From positions 1-29,172 of the forward strand of contig FWCC01000486.1 in the NCBI GenBank assembly GCA_900169235.1: a stretch of DNA of 29,172 nucleotides, given 5' to 3'. Numbering within the stretch: position 1 is the first letter of the stretch; every line of letters begins with the position of its first letter. Made by a program: the position numbers and the translations under genes. The notes under the pieces are model-generated. The model was not told where the DNA came from. It was given only the letters and a program-made list of their open reading frames with translations, and did no database searches. Source of the DNA: Zarea fungicola. Lineage: Eukaryota > Ascomycota > Sordariomycetes > Hypocreales > Cordycipitaceae. Shown here piece after piece: positions 20,532 to 29,172 of this stretch.

Positions 20532-22878
20532 TAAAACTACCAGGTACGAAATGTTTAAACACGGGCGTAGTTGCGATTGCATAAGTTACTAATCTTTTGA
20601 ATACTGGCGAAATGGAATCCCATTTGCAAACCTTCGTACGTTGGGTCAACTAACTCAGCGCACGCAATCCAGGAGCCACATCCTATCCCTGCTCTTGGAC
20701 AGGGAAGTATGCAGCTCTGGTGCTTATCCTGCAGACGCCTCAGTGCTGATCACTAACTAGCTACACCTTACACCAGCCAAAAAGAGTCCGGCCAACCAAC
20801 ATCAGAATGGAGAAACGCTTCCAGCAAGCTGTTAGCGGCTGGCTCACTGCTTGAGGGGATACAATCTTATCTACGGAGCTAAGTGTTGCTACCTCTTTAC
20901 CATTCACTCGAAAAGAAGTACAACTTAAGGAGAAGAAAACTAAACCCGGAAAGTCAATGGCAGCGAACCCTCTATTACACCTGCAGATTGACAATAAAAG
21001 TGGTAGCCTAAATCTCGTCAGCCTACTGGCACGTACAAGATTCCACAAACAGTTCTTCCTGTCAGGTTATACGGGTGCTTTAGTTACTAATATCCAACAC
21101 ACTGGGCAGGACCGAGCTGTCCAACAAGCAAAATGCATAAAGCTCGGGACTCAATGTGGCACGGTCGCATCCCCAGCAGTGTAACAAACACACCATCTTC
21201 TGGTCGCCTTTTCTACTTCAGCCGATGGCTGGCTCGTGAGCTATTATTACGTGGCCAAGAAAGAATACACCACCCCTGCCGCTAACCAGGTCACTGTCAT
21301 CCGTGTATGCCACCCCTTCCGCAACTAACTACTAAGTCGGCAACGGCAGCTCAAGGCCACGAGACGAATCAGTGGATAAGGTAATGACGCATGGGGCCAG
21401 TCCGCCTGTACTGGTAGTTAGTTAGTTAAATAAATCTATTTCCTTTCATTAAGTTCCTCCCATCTCGCCGTGCTAAATATAAGTGGCGTTACATTGGTTG
21501 GACGGTTGCGCCCTCACAGCTCTGCGACAACCGCATATTTTTCTTCATAGCTGACCACAAGTAACGCAAATCAAGTGAGCTTTATCGCAATATTATTGTC
21601 ATGGCATATGGCGGCTCTGCCGACAGCTGCCAGAGGAAGTCTAGGATTTACACTCTGCATTTTAGGGGAGCTTTTAGCTGTACATAGCTCATAAATCCAG
21701 TCTATCACACACAGCCTCTGATTTCTAAATGTACATAATATACCCCAGCCGGACAACATCCACCAAAGGATCTATCTATCTGCCCAAGTACCTACCTACT
21801 AACCTGGCTACTAGTAATACTACTTTCTATAAGCCGGCAAGCTACCAACCAGGGTAGATAATCAACCTAATATCCCACCTGCTGGCATACTAGTTGACTT
21901 ACTAGCTAACTTACTAAATTACCTCGTAATCATTTATTTGGCGTCTTTGTACCTTATAGGGCTGATGGACTGGCTGTTGTACTTCGGTGTTTGGGGTACA
22001 TTGAGTCGGAGAGCTAAACCTAAAAGCGTACTCACTACCTAAAATGCGGACTGCAAATCCTAGACTTCCTTTGAGAGACTCGATCTGTTCCCGCTCTTCC
22101 CCACTGCGTCTGCCTCTTTGTTGCTACAAACCCCCATCCTAAGCACCGGAAACAGTACAGAGGTGGGGAGAATAACAGTGACAACCCAAATTTTGTTTGA
22201 AAACTGGGGGCCAGGTGGGTTTGCTGAAAGAAGTCGAAAAGGCCAAGTTGCCAGTGAGAAGCAAACTTGGCCCGTCGACCTGCTAGGAAACGTCGCATTG
22301 CGCTGGCATCATGCTATCTATTTACATGGGCCTCCAAGCAATTCAGACTTAAAGCAATAAAAGGCAGGCAGTAACTAGACTAAACTGGTTAATTTTAGAA
22401 TGTCGCCCCCACTGACAATGACGATCCCTTCTGGAGAGCCTCAGTTTGTCTCCATGAAGCCGAAGCAACAAAGGCTGAGTCGCACAGCACTGCCTAGCAC
22501 ACCTGCGGCAACCATTTTGCGCCCGTCTTCGCAGTGTCTCTTTGATCAGCCCGTCCCAGTCTCCCCTTTCCTCTTCCCTCAGCTGAGCTCCAGCTCGCCC
22601 ACTATGCAAGGCAAGACGCAGGCTAACGCAGCCCGTTAACAATAAAAGCTACTCGAGAGTCGACAACAACTTCCGCTGCGGCCATCCGCCCCAGCTTAAA
22701 AAGGACTGTGGTTATCTGACTGGATTTGCAGGAACTAGCGCAAATCAATATTGTAGAGATGCTGAGGCTTATTAGAGCACCATGTGAGAGTCTTGCTAGG
22801 TTATGTATTTTGCCGTGCCTGACGCTAACGAGGTATGTTTGCGACACATTCCGTCAGCCTTGTGCATGTGTATGCTCA
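20084..22878. other. Intergenic, no gene recognised
   Basis: About 2.8 kb of mixed composition with short open frames on both strands and none recognisable. There is an A-rich low-complexity run at about 20500-20536 and short CTA/CTACC-type repeats at 21770-21910 that resemble the AGGTACC words seen elsewhere. I see no transposon ends here. Confidence 0.4.
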
Positions 22879-22880
22879 TT

Positions 22881-22889
22881 TTGTGTGTG

Positions 22890-22936
<47 letters not shown>

Positions 22937-22996
22937 GTGTGTGTTGTGTGTGTGTGTGATTGTGATTGTGTTTGTGATTGTGATTGTGATTGTGTT
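22881..22996. repeat. Compound microsatellite: (TG)n followed by (TGTGAT)n
   Basis: An almost pure TG array (about 22881-22958) contains a few TTG interruptions. It passes directly into a TGTGAT/TGTGTT hexamer array (about 22959-22996). The array opens reading frames on both strands encoding Cys/Val or Thr/His repeats; these are artefacts of the dinucleotide. Confidence 0.95.
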
Positions 22997-23463
22997 TCGT
23001 GTATACTTTTGTGTTTGTGTAACATGGCGAGCAAACAAGAAAAATATGACGTGACTCTCGGGGGTTTCCAGTGGTCCGTGGAATAACAACGTAATATGGT
23101 AGGGTTGGTTAAGGGCATTATTTGCAAACGCGCCAGCTTACGGTATCAAGAAGTCCGATTCTGGTGACGATTGAGGTTTCCTCCGGGAAGATGGGGTCTC
23201 ACGGTGGCAGAAAAAAAAGGGCAGACTTCTTTTCCGGAATAATACTATTGAGGAGGTCAGACACCGGCTTCCAGACAAAACTCAGTCCTACCGACAGGCT
23301 TCAAAGCCGTTGCATCACAACGACGCATCAGAAGCTTGGATCGACTCTCTCAATAGTGGAGTAGCAAACATAGAAATAAAAAAGACAAGGACGAGTGAAT
23401 AGAAAAAAATAAAAAACACTATCCTGCACGCTGTTGCTTAATCCGTTGCACGTATCTCACTGA

Positions 23464-23730
23464 CTATTCCTTCGCGTCACGGTCAAACTGCATATTGCAT
23501 AGGGACCACTTGGCACCATCATCTCCGTAGATCCTGAAATGCTTGCTAAAAATCGGTGCCATGGACAGATTGACCCCGATGATTTTTTTTCCAGCCACCC
23601 CAGCTGACTCCTGAATAGAAGTGTGTGGGAATACAAACAGTCGGGACATGGAGGTTCCAGGCAGGCACTGCTCGATGTAACCTAACCCAGCAATGCAGCA
23701 AAGAACTGTCTCAGTTATTATTTTGATCAT
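23464..23730 (-). CDS. Possible small secreted protein, 88 residues
   Basis: An intronless frame begins M-I-K-I-I-T-E-T-V-L-C-C-I-A-G-L-G-Y. Its hydrophobic core over residues 2-17 could be a weak signal peptide, followed by a mature part with two Cys and a charged ending (F-D-R-D-A-K-E). The ATG is preceded by a purine-rich AGGAGAAAG, compatible with fungal initiation. I recognise no family. Against it: the length is within chance for this spacer, few cysteines are present, and there is no second line of evidence. It could equally be a fragment of a longer spliced gene or a random frame. Confidence 0.28.
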   Translation of the reverse strand: MIKIITETVLCCIAGLGYIEQCLPGTSMSRLFVFPHTSIQESAGVAGKKIIGVNLSMAPIFSKHFRIYGDDGAKWSLCNMQFDRDAKE

Positions 23731-24155
23731 CTTTCTCCTTCATCAAATCAGTGACGAAACAGAGAAGGTAGAGAAAGTAGACACAGTAGGTAGGTAGGTA
23801 GGTAACACGGCAGGACTGAATAATCTAAAAGAGTATAGCAATATGGCGAAGCAAACAGAACCGAGGTCTAAAGACATAGCCACGGATTTGACTCATTATT
23901 GTTTAATGCCACTGTAGCTACTTTTTTATTTCTAGTCTAGTTGATGTGCAAGAATAGCTTCGTTGTACGACACGCTGTAGAACCAAGATGGAGGCAGCCT
24001 TTGCATACAAGCCAGCTGCAGCTTACCCTGTGGCTGGCATTCCGTTGCGAATAGCCTGGCACATATACAAGAGTGTATGCACCCAAATCCCGCTCGTTTC
24101 ACTGTGAGAAACAGAAAATAACGAAGAGGGCGAAAGTCAATCAATACAGCAACTC
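23731..24155. other. 3' flank of csnB with a GGTA tetranucleotide run
   Basis: No gene seen. The plus strand carries four to five consecutive GGTA units at about 23788-23804. The open frame at 23932-24165 on the minus strand overlaps the csnB stop and is not supported. Confidence 0.4.
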
Positions 24156-25750
24156 TCAAGGCCACATTTGTGAGGTGGCTTTCCCTCTTCGGTTGAATTG
24201 CTGTGCTCTGCTGAGCCTTCCTGCGGTAATCATGTCGCCATCATACATAGGGCCATCCACCATACTCTGATCAACATTTCGAAACCCTTCTCCATCTTGA
24301 AAGACAGCTCCAAACAAATCAGATATTGACTTTGTCAGCTGATTCATGGCCTTAATCCGATCGGCATCGGCGCTGGAAATGATTGCTAGAATACCATCGC
24401 GCTGATCGATGCGGCCGTTAATTTTTCCATCCACAATAAGGAACCCTAAAATATCTTGGACCTCTGGTTGCGAAATCTTGAGCTGCTTTGCGATCCACCC
24501 CAGCTTCATTCTTGTGTAAGGAGCAATGAGTTTCAGAACACCCTTGGTACGCATGTTGCGAGTGACTTCATCTATATTTTCGGCAATAAAAGGGTCCGCA
24601 AGAATTTCCTGGTTCATCTGGAGGACCTTCTCATAACTGTGTACATCATCACGCTGATACGCGTCGACAAGCTCCGTCATCGCCGAGATGCGAGGGTCCG
24701 ATTTATAGGGTTTCGTCTCCTGTGAGTCAAAGGGGTTGATATCCGATTTCATGAGCATAGTTGTAAGTAAGAGATACTTGAGAACCTGGATGCGCTGCAG
24801 TGAACCCGCTTCGTCGTAGTTCCGAAAAGATTCAAAAAAGTCACTCTGGGCCTCCTTCCAGTTTTCTTCACTCATGTGCATTTTTCCTCCACATTCTCGA
24901 ATGATGCCCATAATTCGAGGATGCGGTACTGCAGACTTGACTTTTAGAGCGCGCTGATATAACGCCTTCAGTTGCTTGTTGTTTTTTGTTTCGGCAAGCA
25001 TCTGAATCTCGAGGGCATAAATTTCGAGCGAGTAGGTCCCTTTGCTCGGGTCGTCGGTTCCGTCCTCTTTTTGGCAGGCCTTGTGTAAGTCTCTCAGCGT
25101 CCTTGAAACGCTTAAATATTCCTTGCGATCAAGCAGCAACTTGACGAGCTTGATGTTGGTTTTCAGCCAGAGTCGCTCGTTGTTTGTGCTTTGGAAGCTC
25201 TGTAAAGTCAGAGAGTAGAATTTCTCCATACTCTGAACTGCAGCGTTTCCATCAGCGCCCTTTTCGATGTAGTCGAGCATATTGTTGATTGATTTTTCGG
25301 AGTAATTTCGCGTTACAGCAGACTTTACGTAAGTAAGGAGCTCTTCGAAGTGATTCGCCGCCTGCAGCAAATATGATGTTAGAAAAGACAGGATCGTGCA
25401 GTGAAATTACATTAACAAACATCAGAGTATCTTCCCAGCTTGAATTCTAGCTTGATTGCTTGTTTCAAGCCCTTGAAGCCCCATTCGCCCTTTTCCGGCT
25501 CTAGTTGAGGTATGGCGATAAATTCATCAACTGCTTCTTCTGGGCTGCTGAGCTTCAGCTGCTTTGCATTATAGTATTTATTTTCGATATCGACGTCGCC
25601 GGAATCCTCGTCTTCGTCCTCTTCATACTCGAAATCGTACCTAATGTCCAGATCAGTTGGGAGCTATTTAGGACTGGCGATTGCGCAGCAAGCGCAGGTA
25701 CCGTACTGGTCCTCATCGGACTCCTGCATGAAGTCTTCGTCGTCGGACAT
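24156..25750 (-). CDS. csnB: COP9 signalosome subunit 2 (CSN2)
   Basis: Three exons: 25750-25707, 25640-25421 and 25361-24156. Introns are 66 and 59 bp; the second has a TCTAAC branch site before CTGCAG. They give 489 residues, close to the roughly 500 of mould CsnB. The N-terminus is strongly acidic (M-S-D-D-E-D-F-M-Q-E-S-D-E-D, and E-Y-E-E-D-E-D-E-D-S-G-D after the splice), as in CSN2 and proteasome Rpn6 relatives. A helical-repeat region follows, with L-L-T-Y-V-K-S-A-V-T-R-N-Y-S-E-K-S-I-N-N at about 96-115 typical of CSN2. The PCI winged helix lies at about 360-415, with K-G-V-L-K-L-I-A-P-Y-T-R-M-K-L and F-L-I-V-D-G-K-I-N-G-R-I-D. CSN removes NEDD8 from cullins; CSN2 is a scaffold subunit contacting the cullin-RING ligase. 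In Aspergillus, CSN loss affects development and secondary metabolism. The first donor was placed after G-A-C-C-A so that D-Q-Y-D-F-E-Y-E-E-D stays in frame. Confidence 0.96.
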
Positions 25751-25900
25751 GTTGAAGCAGATTTAACGAATCTTTCACGAAAGTATAGGATAATTCACAC
25801 GAGGCTGTAGCGCCAGCTGTGATGCTGGGGATAATGTTCAAGGAAAGCTGTGGTGGCGTTCAGCTCTGCCTATAAGATTGGCGGGGTTGCACGCTTCTGT

Positions 25901-26218
25901 TACTACAGTGGGGGGACAAAAGTCACGCAGTAAAGTGGATTTGCCGCTACCCTAGATTAGCATAGTCTATTTATAACTACTAAAATATTACTCTAAATAA
26001 TAGTCTATAAATATAAGAAAAATATAACTATTAGTATAAAGCTTTATATTTATAATAAAACCATTTATTTTCTAAATTACTACTAATAAAAAAACTTATA
26101 GATTTTCTATACTATACTAAATAAGTTATATTTTTTTAATTTTAAGTATAATTACTTAATCTTAAGATAAAATAATATAATTTTTTTTAATTTTAATACT
26201 ATAATATATAAAATAATA
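25901..26218. mobile_element. One end of a Tc1/mariner-like element, AT-rich interior
   Basis: TA followed by CAGTGGGGGGACAAAAGTCA at 25901-25922 resembles the terminal repeat of the element at 19063 (shared CAGTGGG, CAAAAGT and a later ATTTG). The sequence turns AT-rich by about 25955 and is interrupted by a second element at 26219. I could not find the matching opposite repeat in the window, so the right end is lost, diverged or outside. It begins 151 bp upstream of the csnB start codon. Confidence 0.55.
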
Positions 26219-26921
26219 ACGTAGTTCACGGGTGAGCNNTGCCGTTAAACTAAGCGTAAAATAACTAATGATTTTTTATATAAAGTATAGCTATAAAATA
26301 TATATAAGAAAAAATATAAGTTATTATAATGAAATAGATAAACTTGTTAAAAGTCTATATAAAAAGTTAAAAAAGAAATCTATTTTTTATTCTTTTATAA
26401 ATTCCTATAGACTTCATCTTTGACTTATATTTTTTAAAACTAAGTATTTAAAACTTAATATATATAAGCTATATAAGGAATAAGAGTAAATTTTCTTACT
26501 ATTTTTCTTATAGAGTTATTTAAAATCTTAAAATTTTAGGTACTAGATTTTAGGTACCCCTATAAAATAACTAGGTTAGGAACGTCCACTCCCTTATATT
26601 TTTTCCATAAAGACTATTATACTATAATGTAACTATATAAAATTTTAAAAAGAATTTTAAGTCTATAGGCTAAAGAGTTATAAATTTTAAAGAGATTTAA
26701 TTTTAGATTTAATTTTTTTCTTTTTAAACTAAAATCTTATACTATTAGAATTTTTTATATATTATATAGTATTTACTTTTAGTAGCTTTTAATAGTAAAA
26801 AACCTATATTTTTAATCTTAGCCATTTTACGCTTAGTTTAACGGCACTAGAGCTGAAAAACTGAAAAAAGTGGAGAAAGTGGCCCACTCACCCGTGTGGC
26901 CCGCTCACCCGTGAACTACGT
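26219..26921. mobile_element. Short non-autonomous element with ~98-bp inverted ends
   Basis: The left end ACGTAGTTCACGGGTGAGC (26219) and the right end (complement of 26824-26921) are inverted copies. TA occurs on both outer sides (26217-26218 and 26922-26923). The inner parts, TGCCGTTAAACTAAGCG at 26240 and its complement ending at 26846, also match. The right repeat contains a near-duplicate of GTGGCCCRCTCACCC. The interior (26263-26823) is AT-rich with no readable transposase. The first bases ACGTRGTT are shared with the pogo-like element at 27004, so this is probably a pogo/Fot-related non-autonomous or MITE-like element. The left repeat is broken by NN at 26238-26239. Confidence 0.8.
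26238..26239. other. Assembly gap (two N)
   Basis: Two undetermined bases fall inside the left inverted repeat. Compared with the right copy, about 56 bases that should lie between GGGTGAGC and TGCCGTT are absent here, so the two Ns stand for a longer unread or collapsed segment. Confidence 0.9.
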
Positions 26922-26923
26922 TA

Positions 26924-27003
26924 TATATATTTATATTAGTTATTTTTATATTTAAAATTAATAGAAACAAATAAAAACATTATTATTTCTTTTACTAAAT
27001 ATA
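26924..27003. other. AT-rich linker between two inserted elements
   Basis: About 80 bp of AT-rich sequence resembles the DNA on the outer sides of both insertions (25955-26216 and 28868-29060). It is likely a slice of the older element or AT-rich tract into which the two elements inserted. Confidence 0.4.
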
Positions 27004-28865
27004 ACGTGGTTAATAAGCGAGCCGCGCAGACAAGTGAGTTGCGCACTAGACTAGGTTTTGACCATCTTTACTCTTAGCATCTAAATTACTTAATAACAAT
27101 ATATAGAAAACCTATTAAAAGAGGCACAGGTTAATCTTGCCCTTAGCGCTCTTAAAAAAAATACTAAACTCAGTATTAAAAAGGCTATAGCAATCTATAG
27201 TGTGCCTATAATAACTATATGCGACTAACGCGACGGCCATATATCACAACGTAACTATACCCCTAATTTAAGGAAGCTTATAGATTTAGAGGAGAAGGTA
27301 ATAGTAAAATACATTCTTTAGCTAGATTTATAAGGGCTATTGCCCTAGTATGTGAATATAGAAGATATGGCGAACTGACTGCTTATAGAACGCAATAGTG
27401 GACGCGTTGGCGTGTGCTAGGCGAAAAACCTTGTACAACAACAACCAGAGCTTACTATGCGTTTTAAATAGAGATATAACTATTAGAGAGCTAAATATAA
27501 GGATCTAACTATTATTTATAGTTAGTTTAAGCTTCTATAGAATATAATTATAAAATATAGTATCTAAGAGTCTAATATTTATAACTTTAATAAAACTAGG
27601 TTTATAATAGGTCTTATCTCTATAGGAATGGTTATTATAAGCTCTAATTAAACTAGAAAAGTAAAAGTAGTGTAGCCTAGTAATAGGGAATAGGTTACTA
27701 TAATATAGGGGGTTAATTCCTAAGGCTAGATAGTGCCGCCATATATTATAGTAAAGGGCTAAAATCTCCTTATAACTTAGTTTAAAAATATATAACTACC
27801 TATAGATTAGTGTATTAATATAAGCTTAAATGGCTAGATAATAAATGAAATTGGTGTAGATTAGATATAGTATTTTTATAATTTTATAAAAGATTAAAAG
27901 GAGGGTGCTTATTGCCTCCTTATCCTTAATGGCTATAAAAGTCACCACTTAACTAAATTTAAGCTCTACTACTAAGAGAATAATATTATTATACTATATA
28001 TGCCTATATATTCCTCTTATATACTTTAACCTTTAGATATTAGTTATTTTAGTCTACTTAAAATAGCTTATAGGTAGTAAATTAAGTATCTTATAATAGT
28101 AAGCATTATGCACATTACTAAGGAGGACTTCTTCCCTATGTTTTATTTGGCTTTTTATGACTTTATAATAAAAGAAAATATCTAAAGTGGTTTTAGAGGT
28201 ACTAGTATTGTGCCTTTTAATCCTAAAAAGGTTATTTCTACTTTAAATCTTAAGTTTAAGACATTAAGTCCTTTAAACTTATATCTAGGAATAGTAGGGT
28301 CTTAGATTTCTAAAACGCTAAGCAATGTAATTAAAGTGGTTACACAGACTTTAATTCTAAAAAAAAGAATAAGTAATTACCTAGCTAGCTCCTTAACCAA
28401 AACTCTTAAAGCGCTTAATAGTCTAGAGAAGGGTATGATGGCCATTATACATAAGGTTATGTTTTTATGGGCTTAGGTCAGCGGCCTTAAGGCAATAAAT
28501 GAGCTAGTTAGTAAGTGCTAGTGAGCTAAAAAAACCAGACTATAGGTAAAAGGATCTCTTTTTATATAAGATATAAGAGACTTAAAGGAATAGATAGATA
28601 TAGATATTTAGGTATAAGATGAAAGGAAGGCTTATGGCGGTTATAAGGCACGGGTTGAAATGTGCAGTTGGTGATATGGTGTCTATGGCTAGAGTGGGCA
28701 TAATGCGCGCACTTATACTATTGATATAGAAACTAGTAATAAAGAGGATTTTAATTAGTTTTAGATGTTTTTTTATACTTTGGTTGAATTATTAATGGTT
28801 AAAGGGTAAAGGGTCATGCCTAGTGCGCGACTTGCTTGTCTACGCGGCTTGCTTATTAACCACAT
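27004..28865 (+). mobile_element. Complete but dead pogo/Fot1-like DNA transposon
   Basis: The 1862-bp element has 46-bp terminal inverted repeats at 27004-27049 (starting ACGTGGTTAATAAGC) and 28820-28865. They agree at 40 of 46 positions, and all six differences are C/T or G/A transitions. TA flanks both sides (27002-27003 and 28866-28867). Length and end structure fit fungal pogo/Fot1 elements of the Tc1/mariner superfamily. Internal AT-richness and transition-only differences point to repeat-induced point mutation. Confidence 0.93.
27118..28750 (+). pseudogene. RIP-inactivated pogo-type DDE transposase
   Basis: The reading frame can be followed through many stops. An N-terminal helix-turn-helix begins near K-E-A-Q-V-N-L-A-L-S-A-L (27118). 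A CENP-B-like DNA-binding part follows with L-R-K-L-I-D-L-E-E-K-V-I (about 27265-27310), then N-I-Y-N-F-N-K-T-R-F-I-I-G at 27574, L-L-I-L-N-G-Y-K-S-H at 27916 and P-L-D-I-S-Y-F-S-L-L-K at 28030. The tail K-K-T-R-L and the zinc-knuckle-like S-G-H-N-A-R-T-Y lie near 28520-28720. In active relatives the first two catalytic Asp lie in N-F-D-E-T-G and L-D-G-H.S-H. Here both codons read AAT (27589-27591 and 27928-27930), Asn; the third Asp (28036-28038) remains. The final Cys of the knuckle reads Tyr. These are G-to-A changes. About 540 codons in all, not functional. Confidence 0.88.
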
Positions 28866-28867
28866 TA

Positions 28868-29172
28868 ATAATTTACCTTTTATATTATTAAAAAAATATT
28901 CTATAATACTACTTTAAATTATCATTAAGCCTTTACTATTATATAACTATTATAAGTTTTTATTTTATCTTTTATGCTAAGTAAAGCTAGTAAAATACAT
29001 TTAAAAATTTGGGTCTATTATTCATTCATTTTATTACTTTTTAAATAAAAAAGTAATATATAATGTGTTAGGGCAGAAAGGCCACACGTTAAGAGGCTTT
29101 AAATCGAATTGAAGCCGTCACTAAAGAGAACAATTGAGTATTTCAGGTAGACTAATGACTACACGTCGATAC
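28868..29172. other. AT-rich flank returning to normal composition
   Basis: To about 29062 the DNA is AT-rich like the other transposon flanks, with a small hairpin (TTACTTTTT..AAAAAAGTAA) at about 29033-29056. From about 29065 base composition returns to that of ordinary intergenic DNA. No gene or clear element end is visible before the window stops. Confidence 0.45.

Noticed and set aside
22726..23127. Cys/Val and Thr/His repeat proteins on both strands
   Set aside because: They are translations of the TG microsatellite, open only because the dinucleotide lacks stops.
27004..28865. CRISPR-like or satellite structure suggested by AT-rich repetition
   Set aside because: The repetition is fully explained by a pogo-like transposon with inverted ends and RIP; there are no regularly spaced repeats.

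Overview
This window looks like nuclear DNA of a filamentous ascomycete, probably a Sordariomycete and plausibly Hypocreales. The support is compact genes with 55-92 bp introns (GT..AG, CTAAC-like branch points), proteins that best fit mould families (a fungal TMEM16/Ist2 channel-scramblase, mitochondrial 2-methylcitrate synthase, a type-I glutamine-synthetase-like protein, an otubain and COP9 signalosome subunit 2), and sharply bounded AT-rich blocks of transposon DNA with the transition mutations expected from repeat-induced point mutation (RIP). The taxonomic call is inference; no marker gene is present.

Layout: 1-1948 has no gene I can support. 1949-4323 (-) is a four-exon TMEM16/anoctamin gene. 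5709-7269 (-) is a three-exon 2-methylcitrate synthase (mcsA). A 3.9 kb spacer with a 14-bp tandem repeat and AGGTACC-type motifs separates mcsA from the divergent glutamine-synthetase-like gene at 11220-12809 (+, three exons including a 31-bp last exon). 13.48-15.29 kb has coding-like stretches in several frames on the minus strand, with an 11-bp duplication, and may be a decayed or missed gene. 15978-18074 (-) is a four-exon otubain with a long Gln/His-rich N-terminus. 19063-20081 is a RIP-decayed Tc1/mariner element, split by a 157-bp solo LTR with a perfect 5-bp target duplication. 20.1-24.1 kb is mostly empty apart from a TG microsatellite and one possible small secreted protein. 24156-25750 (-) is csnB/CSN2. 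From 25.9 kb to about 29.06 kb lies a nested transposon block: one terminal repeat of a Tc1/mariner-like element, a short palindromic-ended element containing the assembly gap (NN), and a complete but dead pogo/Fot1-like element.

The five intact genes are housekeeping-type and do not form a pathway or cluster: membrane contact/lipid scrambling, propionyl-CoA detoxification, nitrogen-related ligase chemistry, deubiquitination and cullin deneddylation. Otubain and CSN2 both act in the ubiquitin/NEDD8 system but are 6 kb apart with transposon remnants between them, so I infer no functional linkage. I found no convincing undescribed system; the most informative material is the layered transposon history and the possible unannotated gene near 14 kb. 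All exon boundaries were derived by reading splice signals and frame continuity by eye.
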